From positions 1 to 6,075 of the forward strand of contig DCTF01000172.1 in the NCBI GenBank assembly GCA_002329225.1: a stretch of 6,075 nucleotides of DNA, given 5' to 3'. The DNA is from Ruminococcaceae bacterium UBA1447. GTDB lineage: Bacteria > Bacillota > Clostridia > Oscillospirales > Acutalibacteraceae. Positions 5,704-6,075 of the stretch are shown here, one piece after another. The position numbers were made by a program, and so were the translations under genes. The notes under the pieces are model-generated. The model did not search any database. It saw only the letters and a list, made by a program, of their open reading frames with translations, and was not told the origin of the DNA. Numbering within the stretch: position 1 is the first letter of the stretch; each line of letters opens with the position of its first letter.

Positions 5704-6075
5704 TCAGCCGCCAAAATGGTCGTCAACTATTTTGTTCAACTGAGCGGCAATTTCTGAAAACTCCCGGTTCAAATCCAGAGTTTTTACGCTTATCCGGTTC
5801 CCGCTCATTTGATAAGTGTTGTCCGGTTGAACGGCTTCATCCGTTGCGGCATATAATAACATGCCGGAAACTTTATGGGGTCTTTCGCCGAACTCCGCCG
5901 ACTTGTTTTTAACATAGGTAAAAATCTGATAAAGATTGCCCGATTGCTGTTTGTGAGTACCGTACTGCGACTGCGTTATATCGGAGTAAAATTTTGCGTC
6001 AATTATGAGTACCTCATTGCCTTTTGTCAGCGTGATATCGGTTTGCATAATCGGCAGCATTGTGCCTATTCCGTC
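5704..6075 (-). CDS. mcrC: McrC-like nuclease subunit of a McrBC restriction system, C-terminal part (5' end beyond window)
   Basis: The frame is open to the right window edge and gives the last 123 residues; the ATG at 6060 is internal, because five more in-frame codons (D-G-I-G-T) precede it. Full McrC proteins are roughly 350-450 residues, so about two thirds is missing. The visible part carries the PD-(D/E)xK nuclease core: D13 in QTDITL and D26-x-K28 in IIDAKFY, then the conserved SGNLYQIFTYVKN (about 59-71), and a typical McrC ending with VSGMLLYA and ISVKTLDLN. McrC is the endonuclease partner of the GTPase McrB; together they cut DNA with modified cytosines and act against modified phage or foreign DNA. 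mcrB is expected directly upstream, beyond 6075. The active-site residues are intact, so this does not look like a decayed gene. Confidence 0.88.
   Translation of the reverse strand, partial: DGIGTMLPIMQTDITLTKGNEVLIIDAKFYSDITQSQYGTHKQQSGNLYQIFTYVKNKSAEFGERPHKVSGMLLYAATDEAVQPDNTYQMSGNRISVKTLDLNREFSEIAAQLNKIVDDHFGG

Noticed and set aside
5696..5710. Small hairpin over the mcrC stop codon (CGGCT pairing with AGCCG)
   Set aside because: Only five pairs, overlapping the stop codon and without a following T-run on the minus strand, so it is not a credible terminator.

Overview
This is a 6-kb bacterial window in which every supportable gene lies on the minus strand, so transcription runs from high to low coordinates. 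The strong AGGAGG-type ribosome binding sites, the short 38-86 base gaps and the protein families suggest a Bacillota chromosome, probably a Clostridia-like gut or anaerobe genome. That placement is inference; no rRNA or marker gene is present to confirm it.

Layout in transcription order. At the right edge (6075-5704) is the C-terminal third of McrC, the nuclease subunit of a McrBC-type modification-dependent restriction system. Its mcrB partner would be expected just beyond the window. Next come a ten-helix EamA/DMT exporter (5622-4681), an unrecognised 148-residue soluble protein (4634-4188), a GPH-family sugar:cation symporter of the MFS type (4133-2712), an isoprenylcysteine-carboxyl-methyltransferase-like membrane protein (about 2655-1984), a macro-domain protein with a helical, HTH-like C-terminal domain (1945-908), and a von Willebrand factor A (VWA) protein with an intact metal-binding MIDAS site (821-171). 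A strong intrinsic terminator (148-114) follows the VWA gene. Immediately after it, a near-consensus promoter (110-82) and a good ribosome binding site start another minus-strand gene, of which only the first 18 codons are in the window (56-1).

The seven genes between the right edge and the terminator share one direction and I see no internal terminator. They could be read as one long transcription unit or as several units ending at one terminator. The functions fall into three groups: DNA restriction (mcrC), membrane transport and membrane modification (three genes), and a macro-VWA pair. The pair is the most system-like part: an ADP-ribose-binding or hydrolysing protein with an apparent regulatory domain, followed by a VWA protein whose ribosome binding site lies inside a striking pair of overlapping inverted repeats (833-868).

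No RNA gene, CRISPR array, insertion sequence or attachment site was found. No stretch over 300 bases lacks a gene.
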